A DNA stretch of 35,172 nucleotides from Pararhodobacter sp. (GCA_020832805.1 JAFIED010000198.1:1-35172), one strand, 5' to 3'. Shown: positions 1 through 9,779, numbered from the stretch's first letter. The notes: generated by a model from the letters alone, not told the origin. Numbers and translations are program-made.

Positions 1-62
1 GGGACGGCCGGGCCACCCACCCGTCCCCCCCGGCGCTGTGCGGGGCAACGCGGCCTGGTGCT

Positions 63-104
63 GTGCGTCGTTCCGGCGGGCTGCTGCTTCTTACCGGCCT
101 CTGA
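63..104 (+). CDS. putative leuA leader peptide (attenuator), 13 codons
   Basis: A GTG-started frame encodes MRRSGGLLLLTGL followed by TGA. Four consecutive leucine codons (CTG CTG CTT CTT, 81-92) and a fifth just before the stop are what a leucine-sensing attenuation leader looks like, and the next gene is leuA, the first committed enzyme of leucine synthesis. Ribosome stalling at the Leu codons when charged tRNA-Leu is scarce would alter folding of the RNA downstream. A 10-bp hairpin starts inside the last codons (98-133). Weak points: no strong Shine-Dalgarno precedes the GTG, and no U-rich terminator tail is obvious before leuA. The run of Leu codons is seen; the regulatory role is inferred. 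Confidence 0.55.
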   Translation: MRRSGGLLLLTGL

Positions 105-133
105 GCGTGCCCCCTCGGCGCGCCGCTCAGAGG
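98..133 (+). promoter_or_regulatory. 10-bp perfect inverted repeat over the leader stop codon
   Basis: CCTCTGAGCG (98-107) and CGCTCAGAGG (124-133) are perfect reverse complements with a 16-nt GC-rich loop. The left arm contains the leader peptide stop codon (102-104), so a ribosome that finishes the leader would block this stem, while one stalled at the Leu codons might not. Such mutually exclusive folding is expected of an attenuator. The stem is not followed by a T run, so it may be an anti-terminator or pause hairpin rather than the terminator. A weaker stem (CGTCA/TGACG, 210-233) lies nearer to leuA. Confidence 0.5.
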
Positions 134-266
134 TAGACAGCGCCCCCCGCCCCGAACGGCCATCGACATACGGCCTTTGCCACACGGCAATCCACGACAA
201 GGCAATTTTCGTCAACGGCCCCCGCCAGTGACGGCATTCATGCCCCCAAGACACTGTGAGACAGTC

Positions 267-1823
267 ATGAGCACCGAACAGGACCGCGTTCTGATTTTCG
301 ACACCACCCTGCGCGATGGCGAACAATCGCCCGGCGCGACCATGAGCCATGAGGAAAAGCTGGAGATCGCCCAGCTGCTGGATGAAATGGGCGTGGATAT
401 CATAGAGGCCGGCTTTCCCATCGCCTCTGAGGGCGATTTCGAGGCGGTGAAGGCCATCGCCCAGAACGCGCGCAACGCCACCATCTGCGGCCTGGCCCGC
501 GCGAATTTCGCCGATATCGACCGTGCATGGGAGGCGGTGAAACACGCCCGCAGCCCGCGCATTCATACCTTCATCGGCACCTCGCCCCTGCACCGCGACA
601 TCACCGCGCTGGACCAGGACGGCATGATCGAGCGCATCCATGCCACCGTCGCCCACGCCCGCAACCTGTGCGACAATGTGCAATGGTCGCCCATGGATGC
701 CACGCGCACCGAACATGATTACCTGTGCCGCGTGGTGGAAACCGCCATCAAGGCCGGTGCCACAACGATCAACATTCCCGATACCGTGGGCTACACCGCA
801 CCGCGCGAATCGGCCGAGCTGATTGCCATGTTGCGCAACCGCGTGCCGGGCGCCGACAGCATCGTCTTTGCAACGCATTGTCACAACGATCTGGGCATGG
901 CCACGGCCAATGCGCTGGCCGCGGTGGAAGCCGGCGCGCGGCAGGTCGAATGCACGATCAACGGCCTGGGAGAGCGGGCAGGCAACACGGCGCTGGAAGA
1001 GGTGGTCATGGCGCTGAAGGTGCGCAATGACATCATGCCCTACCGCACCGGCATCGACAGCACCAGAATCATGCAGATCAGCCGGCTGGTGGCGGCGGTT
1101 TCGGGCTTTCCGGTGCAGTACAACAAGGCGGTGGTGGGCAAGAACGCCTTTGCGCATGAATCCGGCATCCATCAGGACGGGATGCTGAAGAATGCCGCCA
1201 CCTTTGAAATCATGCGGCCAGAGGACATCGGCCTGGCCTCGACCAGCCTGGTGATGGGCAAGCATTCCGGCCGCGCGGCGCTGCGCGCCAAGCTCAGCGA
1301 ACTGGGCTATGAACTGGGCGACAACCAGTTGAAGGATGTCTTCGTGCGGTTCAAGGCGCTCGCCGATCGCAAGAAGGAGGTCTATGACGAAGACCTGATC
1401 GCCTTGATGCAGGAAAGCACCGCGGGCGGCGAGGACATGCATCTGCAACTGCGCCGGCTGCGTGTCATCTGCGGCACCGACGGGCCGCAAGAGGCGGAAC
1501 TGACACTGGCGGTGGGCACCGAAGAGAAAAGCATCGACGCCACCGGCGACGGGCCGGTCGATGCGACCTTCAACGCCATCCGGATGCTGTACCCGCATGC
1601 CGCGCAACTGGAACTCTATCAGGTGCACGCCGTGACCGAGGGCACCGCTGCCCAGGCCACGGTCAGCGTGCGGCTGGCGCTGAACGGGCGCGTCTATACC
1701 GGGCAGTCGTCGGATACCGATACGGTCGTGGCCTCGGCCAAGGCCTATCTGAACGCGCTGAACAGGCTGCACCAGTCTGCCGGGCGGGCAGACAACTCGG
1801 CCCTGATGCAATCGGCGGGGTAA
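267..1823 (+). CDS. leuA: 2-isopropylmalate synthase
   Basis: Condenses acetyl-CoA with 2-oxoisovalerate to 2-isopropylmalate, the first committed step of leucine synthesis, in the cytosol. The 518-residue product has the N-terminal HMGL-like TIM barrel with the FDTTLRDGEQSPG motif (catalytic Arg16, metal-binding Asp17), the metal-binding HCH pair His204/His206, and NGLGERAGN. The C-terminal third (about 385-505) is the LeuA allosteric dimer domain that normally mediates leucine feedback. The length is normal for the long proteobacterial form. The frame is open from 177, but ATG 267 (MSTEQDRV) is preferred because family homology begins there and the upstream residues are Pro/Arg-rich. It lies downstream of a putative Leu-codon leader, which suggests transcription attenuation in addition to feedback inhibition. 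Confidence 0.96.
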   Translation: MSTEQDRVLIFDTTLRDGEQSPGATMSHEEKLEIAQLLDEMGVDIIEAGFPIASEGDFEAVKAIAQNARNATICGLARANFADIDRAWEAVKHARSPRIHTFIGTSPLHRDITALDQDGMIERIHATVAHARNLCDNVQWSPMDATRTEHDYLCRVVETAIKAGATTINIPDTVGYTAPRESAELIAMLRNRVPGADSIVFATHCHNDLGMATANALAAVEAGARQVECTINGLGERAGNTALEEVVMALKVRNDIMPYRTGIDSTRIMQISRLVAAVSGFPVQYNKAVVGKNAFAHESGIHQDGMLKNAATFEIMRPEDIGLASTSLVMGKHSGRAALRAKLSELGYELGDNQLKDVFVRFKALADRKKEVYDEDLIALMQESTAGGEDMHLQLRRLRVICGTDGPQEAELTLAVGTEEKSIDATGDGPVDATFNAIRMLYPHAAQLELYQVHAVTEGTAAQATVSVRLALNGRVYTGQSSDTDTVVASAKAYLNALNRLHQSAGRADNSALMQSAG

Positions 1824-1837
1824 AACCCGGAAACACA

Positions 1838-1866
1838 GGGCCGGGGCTGCAACCCCGCACCGGCCC
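1838..1866 (+). terminator. possible leuA terminator hairpin (no T tract)
   Basis: Fifteen bases past the leuA stop, GGGCCGG (1838-1844) pairs with CCGGCCC (1860-1866), or alternatively CGGGG pairs with CCCCG around a CTGCAA loop (1842-1857). The stem is very GC-rich, as intrinsic terminators in such genomes often are, but no T run follows. This is a structural observation only. Confidence 0.35.
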
Positions 1867-1983
1867 CGCACCAGCGCCGCACGGGCCCCTTGACGGCCCG
1901 CCTGTACCCCGGTTGACCGAGCCGCACCCCCGCCCGGCGGCCCTGTGTGACCGGAACGTGATCAGGCGCAGCGCGGCCACCGG

Positions 1984-2007
1984 CGGCAAGGCGCGCACGC
2001 CTTGCTG
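1984..2007 (+). repeat. strong inverted repeat upstream of mreB
   Basis: GCAAGGCG (1986-1993), loop CGCA, and CGCCTTGC (1998-2005) form a perfect 8-bp stem, extended by one wobble and one G-C pair. It lies in the 287-base space between leuA and mreB, just ahead of the candidate mreB promoter. It could end leuA read-through or be a protein-binding palindrome. The rest of this space holds no convincing ORF. Confidence 0.45.
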
Positions 2008-2015
2008 GCCTCCCC

Positions 2016-2045
2016 TTTACGCCGGTGGCAACGGGGGCCTATAAG
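2016..2045 (+). promoter_or_regulatory. candidate sigma-70 promoter of the mre operon
   Basis: TTTACG (2016-2021), an 18-base spacer, and TATAAG (2040-2045) resemble -35 and -10 boxes. Transcription would begin near 2052, about 60 bases before the mreB ATG. The match was judged by eye and only the -10 box is good. Confidence 0.35.
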
Positions 2046-2104
2046 GTCGGCCATCCTGCCCTGCGCGGAATACGGCGCGCGGGGCCTCCTTTTTGCGGGA
2101 TTGA

Positions 2105-3148
<1,044 letters not shown>

Positions 3149-3161
3149 GGGGTAGCCCTTC

Positions 3162-4184
3162 GTGGCAAGCGACCGTTCCCAGGAGGCCGACTATGTCCGC
3201 CCCGTGCGGCGGCTGTTGCTGGTGGTCATGGTCATCGTGCTGGGCGGCGTCTTTCTGCTGTGGCGGATCGACAGCCCGCGGGTAGAGCGGTTTCGCATGA
3301 CGGTCATCGATGCGGTGGTTCCCAACATGGACTGGGCCATGGCACCGGTCACGCGCGTCAGCCGGATGATCGAGGATTTCCGGTCTTACGCGCGCATCTA
3401 CGAACAGAATCAGGAACTGCGGCGTGAGTTGCAGCAGATGCGCGCCTGGCGCGAGGCCGCGCTGCAACTGGAACAGCGCAACGCGCAGCTGCTGGACCTG
3501 GCACAGGTGCGTCTTGACCCGCAATTGACCCATGTAACGGGCGTGGTGATGGCCGATGCCGGGTCGCCCTATCGCAAGTCGGTGCTGATCAATGTCGGTG
3601 CGCGAGATGGCATCGTCGATGGCTGGGCGGTGATGGACGGGCTGGGGCTGGCGGGCCGTATCGCCGGGGTGGGGCAGCGGTCATCACGGGTGATCCTGCT
3701 GACCGATTCAAACAGCCGTGTGCCAGTGCTGCTGCAGCCTTCGGGCCAGCGCGCCCTGCTGAGCGGCGACACCGGGCCGGCGCCGGTACTGGAATTCATC
3801 GACTCCCCCGAGGATATCCGGCCGGGTGACCGGGTGGTCAGCGCCTCGGATGGGGGGGTGTTCCCGCAGGGCCTGCTGGTGGGCGAGGTGGTGCTGGGCA
3901 GCGACCGGCGCTTGCGCGTTCGGCTGGCGGCTGATTACGGACGGCTGGATTTTCTGCGCGTCCTGCGCTCGCGCCCGGCCGAGAGGATCGAGCATAGCGG
4001 CACCCTGCTGCGCCCCCTTGACGAGGGCGGCACGCCGCTGGACCCGCAGACCGGCGCGCCCTTCGGCGTGCCGGTACCTGGCGCCGAAGACGCCAACGGC
4101 ACCGCGGGCCAGCCCAGACCCCAGACCCGGCCGGAAGTCGGCGTGGCGCCCATCGCCGGGCCGAACGGACAGGCCGATGGCTGA
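3162..4184 (+). CDS. mreC: rod shape-determining protein MreC
   Basis: Bitopic inner-membrane protein whose periplasmic domain binds and activates PBP2 within the elongasome. In the 340-residue product residues 1-16 are cytoplasmic, a membrane helix lies at about 17-34, a coiled coil at about 66-113 (AREYEQNQ-like heptads rich in Q, E, R and L), and the two beta-barrel MreC domain at about 120-290. The Pro/Gly-rich tail (about 300-340) lacks predicted structure. The start is GTG 3162, supported by GAGGGG upstream. The 3' end overlaps mreD by 8 bases, indicating translational coupling. Confidence 0.93.
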   Translation: MASDRSQEADYVRPVRRLLLVVMVIVLGGVFLLWRIDSPRVERFRMTVIDAVVPNMDWAMAPVTRVSRMIEDFRSYARIYEQNQELRRELQQMRAWREAALQLEQRNAQLLDLAQVRLDPQLTHVTGVVMADAGSPYRKSVLINVGARDGIVDGWAVMDGLGLAGRIAGVGQRSSRVILLTDSNSRVPVLLQPSGQRALLSGDTGPAPVLEFIDSPEDIRPGDRVVSASDGGVFPQGLLVGEVVLGSDRRLRVRLAADYGRLDFLRVLRSRPAERIEHSGTLLRPLDEGGTPLDPQTGAPFGVPVPGAEDANGTAGQPRPQTRPEVGVAPIAGPNGQADG

Positions 4185-4716
4185 ACGCCCGCGCGTCGAA
4201 ATGCTGGCCTATATGGGGCTGTTCCTGCTGCTGTTCGGGCTTTCGCTGTTCTTTCGTCTGCTACCCCTGAACATTGCCAGCACCGGTCTGCCGGCGCCTG
4301 ACCTGATGCTGTGCGCAGCCATGGCCTGGATCCTGCGCCGCCCTTCGCACTTGCCTGCACCGCTGATCGGGGGCGCGTTCTTTCTGGAAGATCTCTTTAC
4401 CCTGCGCCCGCCCGGTCTTTGGGCGCTGGCGGTGCTGGCCGGCACCGAGTTCCTGCGCCGCAGGCATGGTGTCGCCCGCGAGATGACGCTTATGCTGGAA
4501 TGGGCCATGGTTTCTGCGGTAATGGTGGTCATGTGGCTGGCCTATCGCAGCGTTCTTGCAATTGTGATGGTGCCCCAAAACTCTCTGGACTTGAGCCTCC
4601 TCGGCCTTGTCTTCACAGTGGCATGCTATCCGGTCGTGGTGATCCTGTTGCATTACGGCCTGCGCATCCGGAAACCCGCACCCGGCGAACTGGACGAACT
4701 GGGCCGAAAACTATGA
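4177..4716 (+). CDS. mreD: rod shape-determining protein MreD
   Basis: Small polytopic membrane subunit of the elongasome that works with MreC. The 179-residue product is hydrophobic, with about five or six membrane segments, starting MAERPRVEMLAYMGLFLLL. MreD sequences diverge strongly, so the call rests on size, topology and position between mreC and mrdA. ATG 4177 sits inside the end of mreC (8-base overlap). Its stop shares ATGA with mrdA. The longer upstream open frame antisense to none but overlapping mreC is rejected as a start. Confidence 0.88.
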   Translation: MAERPRVEMLAYMGLFLLLFGLSLFFRLLPLNIASTGLPAPDLMLCAAMAWILRRPSHLPAPLIGGAFFLEDLFTLRPPGLWALAVLAGTEFLRRRHGVAREMTLMLEWAMVSAVMVVMWLAYRSVLAIVMVPQNSLDLSLLGLVFTVACYPVVVILLHYGLRIRKPAPGELDELGRKL

Positions 4717-6662
4717 AACGTCCAAAGCATGAAACCGCCGAAAGCGCGCGCCTGATCGGGCGGCGCGCCGCGATTCTGGGTGGCGCGCAGTTGATCGTGG
4801 CGGGTGCGCTGGTGCTGCGCATGCGCCATATGCAGGTGGCCGAGGCTGATCAGTTTCGCCTGCTGGCCGAGGAAAACCGCATCAACATTCGCCTGCTGCC
4901 CCCGGCGCGCGGTCTGATTCAGGACCGCAATGGCGTCCTGCTGGCAGGCAATGAACAGAATTACCGCGTTGTGCTGGTGCGCGAGGATGCCGGCGATCCC
5001 CGCGCCGCACTGGACAGGCTGGCCCGGCTGATCCCGCTGTCCGAGCCCGAGATCGAGCGCGCCGTGCGCGAGATCATGCGCCACCGGCCGTTCGTGCCCG
5101 TGACCATCGCCGACCGGCTGAGCTGGGAAGAGGTCACGCGGGTGGCGGCCAACGCCCCTGCCCTGCCCGGCATCACGCCCGAGGTGGGGCTGAGCCGGCA
5201 TTACCCCTTCGGCGCCGAATTCGCGCATGCCGTAGGCTATGTCGGCCCGGTCAGCGAGGCCGATCTGGCCGCGCGCGAAAACCCCGAACCGCTGTTGCTG
5301 ATCCCGCGCTTTCAGATCGGCAAGGTGGGAGTCGAGCGCGAGATGGAAGAGAACCTGCGCGGCGCCGCCGGCCACAGGCGGGTCGAGGTCAATGCCGTGG
5401 GCCGCGAGATGCGCGAACTTGCCCGCCAGGAAGGCACGCCGGGGCGCAATGTGCAACTGACGCTGGACCGCAGGCTGCAGGCCTTTTCCCTGGCACGGCT
5501 GGAGGGCGAAAGTGCCGCGGCCGTGGTGATGGAAATCGCCACCGGCGACGTGCTGGCGCTGGCCTCGGCGCCATCCTTTGACCCCAACCTGTTCGTGCGC
5601 GGCATATCGGTTGCCGATTTCAACGCCCTGCGCGAAAACGAATACCGCCCGATGTCGAACAAGACGGTGCAGGGCGCCTATCCGCCGGGCTCGACCTTCA
5701 AGATGGTCACCGCGCTGGCCGCGTTCGAGGCCGGGCTGGTCACCGCCGAAGAGCGGGTTTTCTGCCCCGGCCACATGGACGTTGCCGGGCGGCGCTTTCA
5801 TTGCTGGAAACGCGGCGGACACGGGCGGGTCAGCCTGGTCGCGGCCCTGTCGGAAAGCTGTGACGTCTATTTCTACGAACTGGCCCAGCGCTGCGGAATC
5901 GATCGTATCAACGCCATGTCCGAACGTCTGGGCCTTGGGATGCGCTATGACATGCCGCTGTCGGCCATGTCGGCCGGCCTGAACCCCTCGCGCGAGTGGA
6001 AGCGGCAGCGGCGGGGCGAAGACTGGATGATCGGCGACACGATCAATGCCTCTATCGGGCAGGGGTTCGTGCTGTCAACGCCGCTGCAACTGGCGGTGAT
6101 GACCGCACGGCTGGCCACCAACCGCGCCGTGCAGCCCCGGTTGCTGAAAGCCATCGACGGGATAGAGCAGCCGGTGCCGGAACAGGCGCCGCTGAACCTG
6201 CCGGCACCGGTGCTGGCCCTGATCCACCGCGGCATGGTGGAATGTTCGAACCATGCGCGCGGCACGGCCTATTCCTCGCGCATTGTCGAGGCGGGCATGC
6301 GGATGGCCGGCAAGACGGGTACCAGCCAGGTGTTCTCGATCACGGCGGCTGAACGCGCATCCGGCGTGCGCAGGCAGGATCAATTGCCATGGAACCGGCG
6401 CAACCACGGGCTTTTCGTCTGCTATGCGCCGGAAAACGCGCCGCGCTACGCTGTTTCTGTCGTGGTGGAACATGGCGGCGGCGGGTCATCTGCCGCGGCC
6501 CCCATAGCGCGCGACATCACCCTGGCAGCGCTGAACGATGGCTGGCCCCCGATCGAGGCCTACCCACAGCCACAGCGCAACCGGATCGAGTCGATGTTGC
6601 GCACGATCCGCGAGCAGATCGGCCCGCCCGACGGCCCTGGCACCGCGATGAGCCGTGCCTGA
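4713..6662 (+). CDS. mrdA: peptidoglycan transpeptidase PBP2
   Basis: Class B penicillin-binding protein that cross-links peptidoglycan during cylindrical growth, paired with RodA. The 649-residue product has an N-terminal membrane anchor at about 16-36, a dimerisation (pedestal) domain at about 55-230, and a transpeptidase domain with the active-site SxxK motif STFK (Ser327, Lys330), the SCD motif expected for PBP2 (SESCDVYFYEL), and KTGTS (Lys534-Gly536). The length fits PBP2 (about 630). It starts at ATG 4713 overlapping the mreD stop by 4 bases. The frame is open further upstream, but those residues are antifamily and overlap mreD. Confidence 0.95.
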   Translation: MKRPKHETAESARLIGRRAAILGGAQLIVAGALVLRMRHMQVAEADQFRLLAEENRINIRLLPPARGLIQDRNGVLLAGNEQNYRVVLVREDAGDPRAALDRLARLIPLSEPEIERAVREIMRHRPFVPVTIADRLSWEEVTRVAANAPALPGITPEVGLSRHYPFGAEFAHAVGYVGPVSEADLAARENPEPLLLIPRFQIGKVGVEREMEENLRGAAGHRRVEVNAVGREMRELARQEGTPGRNVQLTLDRRLQAFSLARLEGESAAAVVMEIATGDVLALASAPSFDPNLFVRGISVADFNALRENEYRPMSNKTVQGAYPPGSTFKMVTALAAFEAGLVTAEERVFCPGHMDVAGRRFHCWKRGGHGRVSLVAALSESCDVYFYELAQRCGIDRINAMSERLGLGMRYDMPLSAMSAGLNPSREWKRQRRGEDWMIGDTINASIGQGFVLSTPLQLAVMTARLATNRAVQPRLLKAIDGIEQPVPEQAPLNLPAPVLALIHRGMVECSNHARGTAYSSRIVEAGMRMAGKTGTSQVFSITAAERASGVRRQDQLPWNRRNHGLFVCYAPENAPRYAVSVVVEHGGGGSSAAAPIARDITLAALNDGWPPIEAYPQPQRNRIESMLRTIREQIGPPDGPGTAMSRA

Positions 6663-6683
6663 ACCACGCCAGGAAAGACGGCG

Positions 6684-7832
6684 ATGAGCTATCTTGAATA
6701 CAACGTCAAACGCTCGCCCGCCGGACTGGCGAAGGTGCTGTACATCAACTGGCCGCTGGTGCTGCTGATCATTGCGGCGGCATCGGTGGGCTTTCTGATG
6801 CTGTATTCGGTGGCGGGCGGCAATCTGGGCCGCTGGGCAGAACCACAGATGAAACGCTTTGTCGTGGGTCTGGTGGCGATGTTCGCCATTGCGTTCGTGC
6901 CGCTTTGGTTCTGGCGGTCCATGGCGGGCCTGGCCTACGCGGTGTCGGTGCTGCTGCTTTTGGGGGTCGAGTTCTTTGGCACTGTCGGCATGGGGGCGCG
7001 GCGCTGGCTGGAGATCGGCCCGATCCGGCTGCAACCGTCGGAAATGGCCAAGATCACGGTCATCCTGGCCATGGCGGCCTATTATGATGCAGTGGATACC
7101 AAGCGCAGTTCGCACCCGCTTTTCGTGTTCCTTGCCCTGGTACTGGTGTTGGTGCCAACGCTTCTGGTGCTGCGCCAGCCGGATCTTGGCACGGCCCTGC
7201 TGATCCTGGGCTCGGGCGTGCTGGTAATGTTCTTTGCCGGGGTCAGCCTGTGGTATTTCGGCGTGGCGGCGGCGGCTGGCGGGGGGCTGGTGGCACTGGT
7301 CATGATGTCGCGCGGGACACCCTGGCAGGTGCTGAAGGACTACCAGTATCGCCGCATCGATGCTTTTCTGGACCCCACGATAGACCCGCTGGGCGCCAGC
7401 TATCATATCAATCAGGCGATGATCGCCCTGGGTTCGGGCGGATGGTCTGGCCGGGGCTTCATGCAAGGCACGCAATCACGGCTGAACTTCCTGCCTGAAA
7501 AACATACCGATTTCATCTTTACCACCCTGGCCGAGGAATTCGGCTTTATCGGCGGGGTGTCCCTGCTGGTGCTGTATCTGTGCATCCTGGTGGCCTGTGT
7601 GGTTTCGGCGCTGCAAAGCCAGAACCGTTTCGCACAATTGCTGATCCTTGGTGTCGCCGCCAATTTCTTCCTGTATTTCGCGGTCAACATGGCCATGGTA
7701 ATGGGGCTGGCGCCGGTGGTTGGTGTACCTTTGCCACTGGTGTCCTATGGGGGCTCTGCGATGTTGATGATCCTGATCGGCTTTGGCCTGGTTCAAAGCG
7801 CCTGCGTGCACCGACCGCGGACCCGCGCATGA
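6684..7832 (+). CDS. rodA: SEDS peptidoglycan glycosyltransferase RodA
   Basis: Polytopic membrane enzyme that polymerises lipid II into glycan strands as the partner of PBP2. In the 382-residue product with about ten membrane helices, the conserved GARRWLEIGPIRLQPSEMAK region (about 104-123), the catalytic-loop Asp276 in LPEKHTDF, and the C-terminal GVPLPLVSYGGSAML signature are all present. AGGAAAG lies 8 bases before the ATG. Its stop overlaps the next gene in ATGA. Confidence 0.96.
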   Translation: MSYLEYNVKRSPAGLAKVLYINWPLVLLIIAAASVGFLMLYSVAGGNLGRWAEPQMKRFVVGLVAMFAIAFVPLWFWRSMAGLAYAVSVLLLLGVEFFGTVGMGARRWLEIGPIRLQPSEMAKITVILAMAAYYDAVDTKRSSHPLFVFLALVLVLVPTLLVLRQPDLGTALLILGSGVLVMFFAGVSLWYFGVAAAAGGGLVALVMMSRGTPWQVLKDYQYRRIDAFLDPTIDPLGASYHINQAMIALGSGGWSGRGFMQGTQSRLNFLPEKHTDFIFTTLAEEFGFIGGVSLLVLYLCILVACVVSALQSQNRFAQLLILGVAANFFLYFAVNMAMVMGLAPVVGVPLPLVSYGGSAMLMILIGFGLVQSACVHRPRTRA

Positions 7833-8764
7833 ACGCGGTTGTCCTGTTCGCTGCGGGCGCCACGCGCTGGCCGCATTGGGAGGGGCCGTTGCGCAAGGCG
7901 CTGGCCGATGCCGGCGTGGCGGCTGATCTGGTGACCGAAGCCGCGCCCGAGCGTGTCGATTTCATCGTCTATGCGCCAAGTGGCGACACGCCGCCGGATT
8001 TCACCCCCTTCACGCGGTGCCGCGCCGTGCTGGGCCTTTGGGCGGGGGTAGAGCGTATCGTCGGCAACAGCACGCTGACACAGCCCCTGTGCCGCATGGT
8101 CGATCCCGGATTGACGCAGGGCATGGTCGAATATGTCACCGCCCATGTGCTGCGCCTGCATCTGGGCATCGATGCATTGCTGCGCGCGCAAGACGGGCGC
8201 TGGAATCACGAGGCGCCGGCGCTGGCCGGCGACCGGCCGATAGCCATGCTGGGGCTGGGTGCGCTGGGTGCTGCCTGCGCGCAGGCCCTGGTGGGCCTGG
8301 GTTTTCCGGTGATGGGCTGGAGCCGGCGCCGAAAGGACCTGCCAGGCATCGAATGCCACCATGGCCGGGCGGGATTGAAAACGGTCCTCAAGCGGGCGCA
8401 GATCGTGGTGACATTGCTGCCCGCCACGCCACAGACCGAGAATTTGCTGAACACGGAAACGCTGGGCTGGCTGCCCCATGGGGCGGCCATCATCAACCCC
8501 GGCCGCGGCAATCTGATCGATGATACCGCGCTGCTGGCGGCGTTGGCCTCGGGCCAGGTGGGGCAGGCAACGCTTGATGTGTTCCGTGTGGAACCGCTGC
8601 CGCAGGGTCACCCCTACTGGCAGCATCCGAAAGTCACCGTGACCCCTCATATAGCGGCCGAAACCCGCCCCGCCACAGCCGCCGCCGTGATCGCCGAGAA
8701 CATCCGGCGCGGCCTGGCCGGCCAGCCGCTTCTGCACCAGGTGGACCGGCAGGCCGGGTATTGA
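7829..8764 (+). CDS. GhrA-like glyoxylate/hydroxypyruvate reductase (D-2-hydroxyacid dehydrogenase)
   Basis: Likely reduces glyoxylate or hydroxypyruvate (or another 2-keto acid) using NAD(P)H in the cytosol. The 311-residue product has the split substrate domain and a Rossmann domain with GLGALGAACA (about 134-143). Catalytic residues are all visible: Arg226 in NPGRGNLID, Glu255 in DVFRVEPLP, and His274 in TPHIA. The DVFRVEPLPQGHPYW stretch is characteristic of the GhrA subfamily. It begins in an ATGA overlap with rodA, so it belongs to the wall-synthesis transcript, although no direct functional link is known. The exact substrate cannot be read from sequence. Confidence 0.85.
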   Translation: MNAVVLFAAGATRWPHWEGPLRKALADAGVAADLVTEAAPERVDFIVYAPSGDTPPDFTPFTRCRAVLGLWAGVERIVGNSTLTQPLCRMVDPGLTQGMVEYVTAHVLRLHLGIDALLRAQDGRWNHEAPALAGDRPIAMLGLGALGAACAQALVGLGFPVMGWSRRRKDLPGIECHHGRAGLKTVLKRAQIVVTLLPATPQTENLLNTETLGWLPHGAAIINPGRGNLIDDTALLAALASGQVGQATLDVFRVEPLPQGHPYWQHPKVTVTPHIAAETRPATAAAVIAENIRRGLAGQPLLHQVDRQAGY

Positions 8765-8792
8765 AGCGGCTGCGCGCAGGGTCGATTTCAGC

Positions 8793-9779
8793 CTAAAGCA
8801 TCGATGGCAGCACCTGATCGGGCGGGCGATGGCCGTCGGCAAAGGTCTTGATGTTCAGGATCACCTTTTCGCCCATCTCGACGCGCCCCTCCAGCGTGGC
8901 CGACCCCATGTGCGGCAGCAAGACCACATTGGGCAGTTCGCGCAGGCGCGGGTTGATGTCAGCGCCACGCTCGAACACATCCAGCCCGGCACCGGCCAGT
9001 TCGCCCGCCCGCAGGCCACGGGTCAGCGCATTCTCGTCGATCACCTCGCCGCGCGAGGTGTTCACGATCACGGCAGTCGGCTTCATCAGTTTCAGCCGCC
9101 GCGCATTCAACAGGTGAAAGGTCGAGGGCGTGTGCGGGCAGTTGATCGACAGCACATCGACGCGCGACACCATCTGGTCCAGACTTTCCCACCAGGTGGC
9201 CTCCAGCGCGGCCTCTGTTTCAGGGCGCAGCCGGCGGCGGTTGTGGTAATGGATCTGCATGCCGAAAGCCTGGGCCCGGCGTGCCACCGCCTGGCCGATC
9301 CGCCCCATGCCAAGAATGCCCAGCCGCTTGCCACCGATCCTGCTGCCCAGATTCGACATCGGCGACCAGCCCGGCCAGTCGCCCGCCTGCATTCTGGCCA
9401 GCCCCTGCGGAATGCCGCGCGTGACGGCCAGCATCAGGGCGATGGTCATGTCGGCGGTATCATCGGTCACCACGCCCGGCGTGTTCGACACCAGAATGCC
9501 CCGCTGACGGGCCGAATGCACGTCGATATGGTCGACGCCGGCGCCATAGTTGGCGATCAGCTTCAGCCGTTCGCCGGCCTGACCCAGCATGGTGGCATCA
9601 ATCTGGTCGGTCAGCGTCGGCACCAGCACATCGGCGCGGCGCATGGCGTCCAGCAGCGCCTGGCGGTCCAGCGGTTGATCCTCGACATTCAGTTCGGTGT
9701 CGAACAGCTCCTTCAGTCGGGTTTCCACGGCATCTGGCAGGCGTCGCGTGACGACAACACTCAGGCGATTTGTGGGCAT
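8793..9779 (-). CDS. D-2-hydroxyacid dehydrogenase of the glyoxylate reductase group, catalytic Glu apparently lost
   Basis: The 328-residue NAD(P)-dependent 2-hydroxyacid dehydrogenase resembles glycerate dehydrogenase/glyoxylate reductase of alphaproteobacteria. It has NYGAGVDHID, a Rossmann GMGRIG (about 157-162), Arg243 in NTSRGEVID, and His290 in LLPHMGSAT. The segment after DVF, which in relatives is normally x-x-E-P, reads DVFERGADINPRL. Position 272 is Gly (codon GGC), where the catalytic Glu is expected; Glu270 is two residues earlier. The enzyme may be impaired, use a shifted Glu, or have another role. AGGAGAG precedes the ATG. It is convergent with the GhrA-like gene, 28 bases apart, with no clear terminator between. 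Confidence 0.85.
   Translation of the reverse strand: MPTNRLSVVVTRRLPDAVETRLKELFDTELNVEDQPLDRQALLDAMRRADVLVPTLTDQIDATMLGQAGERLKLIANYGAGVDHIDVHSARQRGILVSNTPGVVTDDTADMTIALMLAVTRGIPQGLARMQAGDWPGWSPMSNLGSRIGGKRLGILGMGRIGQAVARRAQAFGMQIHYHNRRRLRPETEAALEATWWESLDQMVSRVDVLSINCPHTPSTFHLLNARRLKLMKPTAVIVNTSRGEVIDENALTRGLRAGELAGAGLDVFERGADINPRLRELPNVVLLPHMGSATLEGRVEMGEKVILNIKTFADGHRPPDQVLPSML

Noticed and set aside
1-62. Promoter for leuA ahead of the leader peptide
   Set aside because: No convincing -35/-10 pair in these GC-rich bases; the promoter may lie before the window.
4653-5822. 389-codon minus-strand open frame across mrdA
   Set aside because: Low-complexity translation with no domain; mrdA has full active-site motifs on the plus strand.
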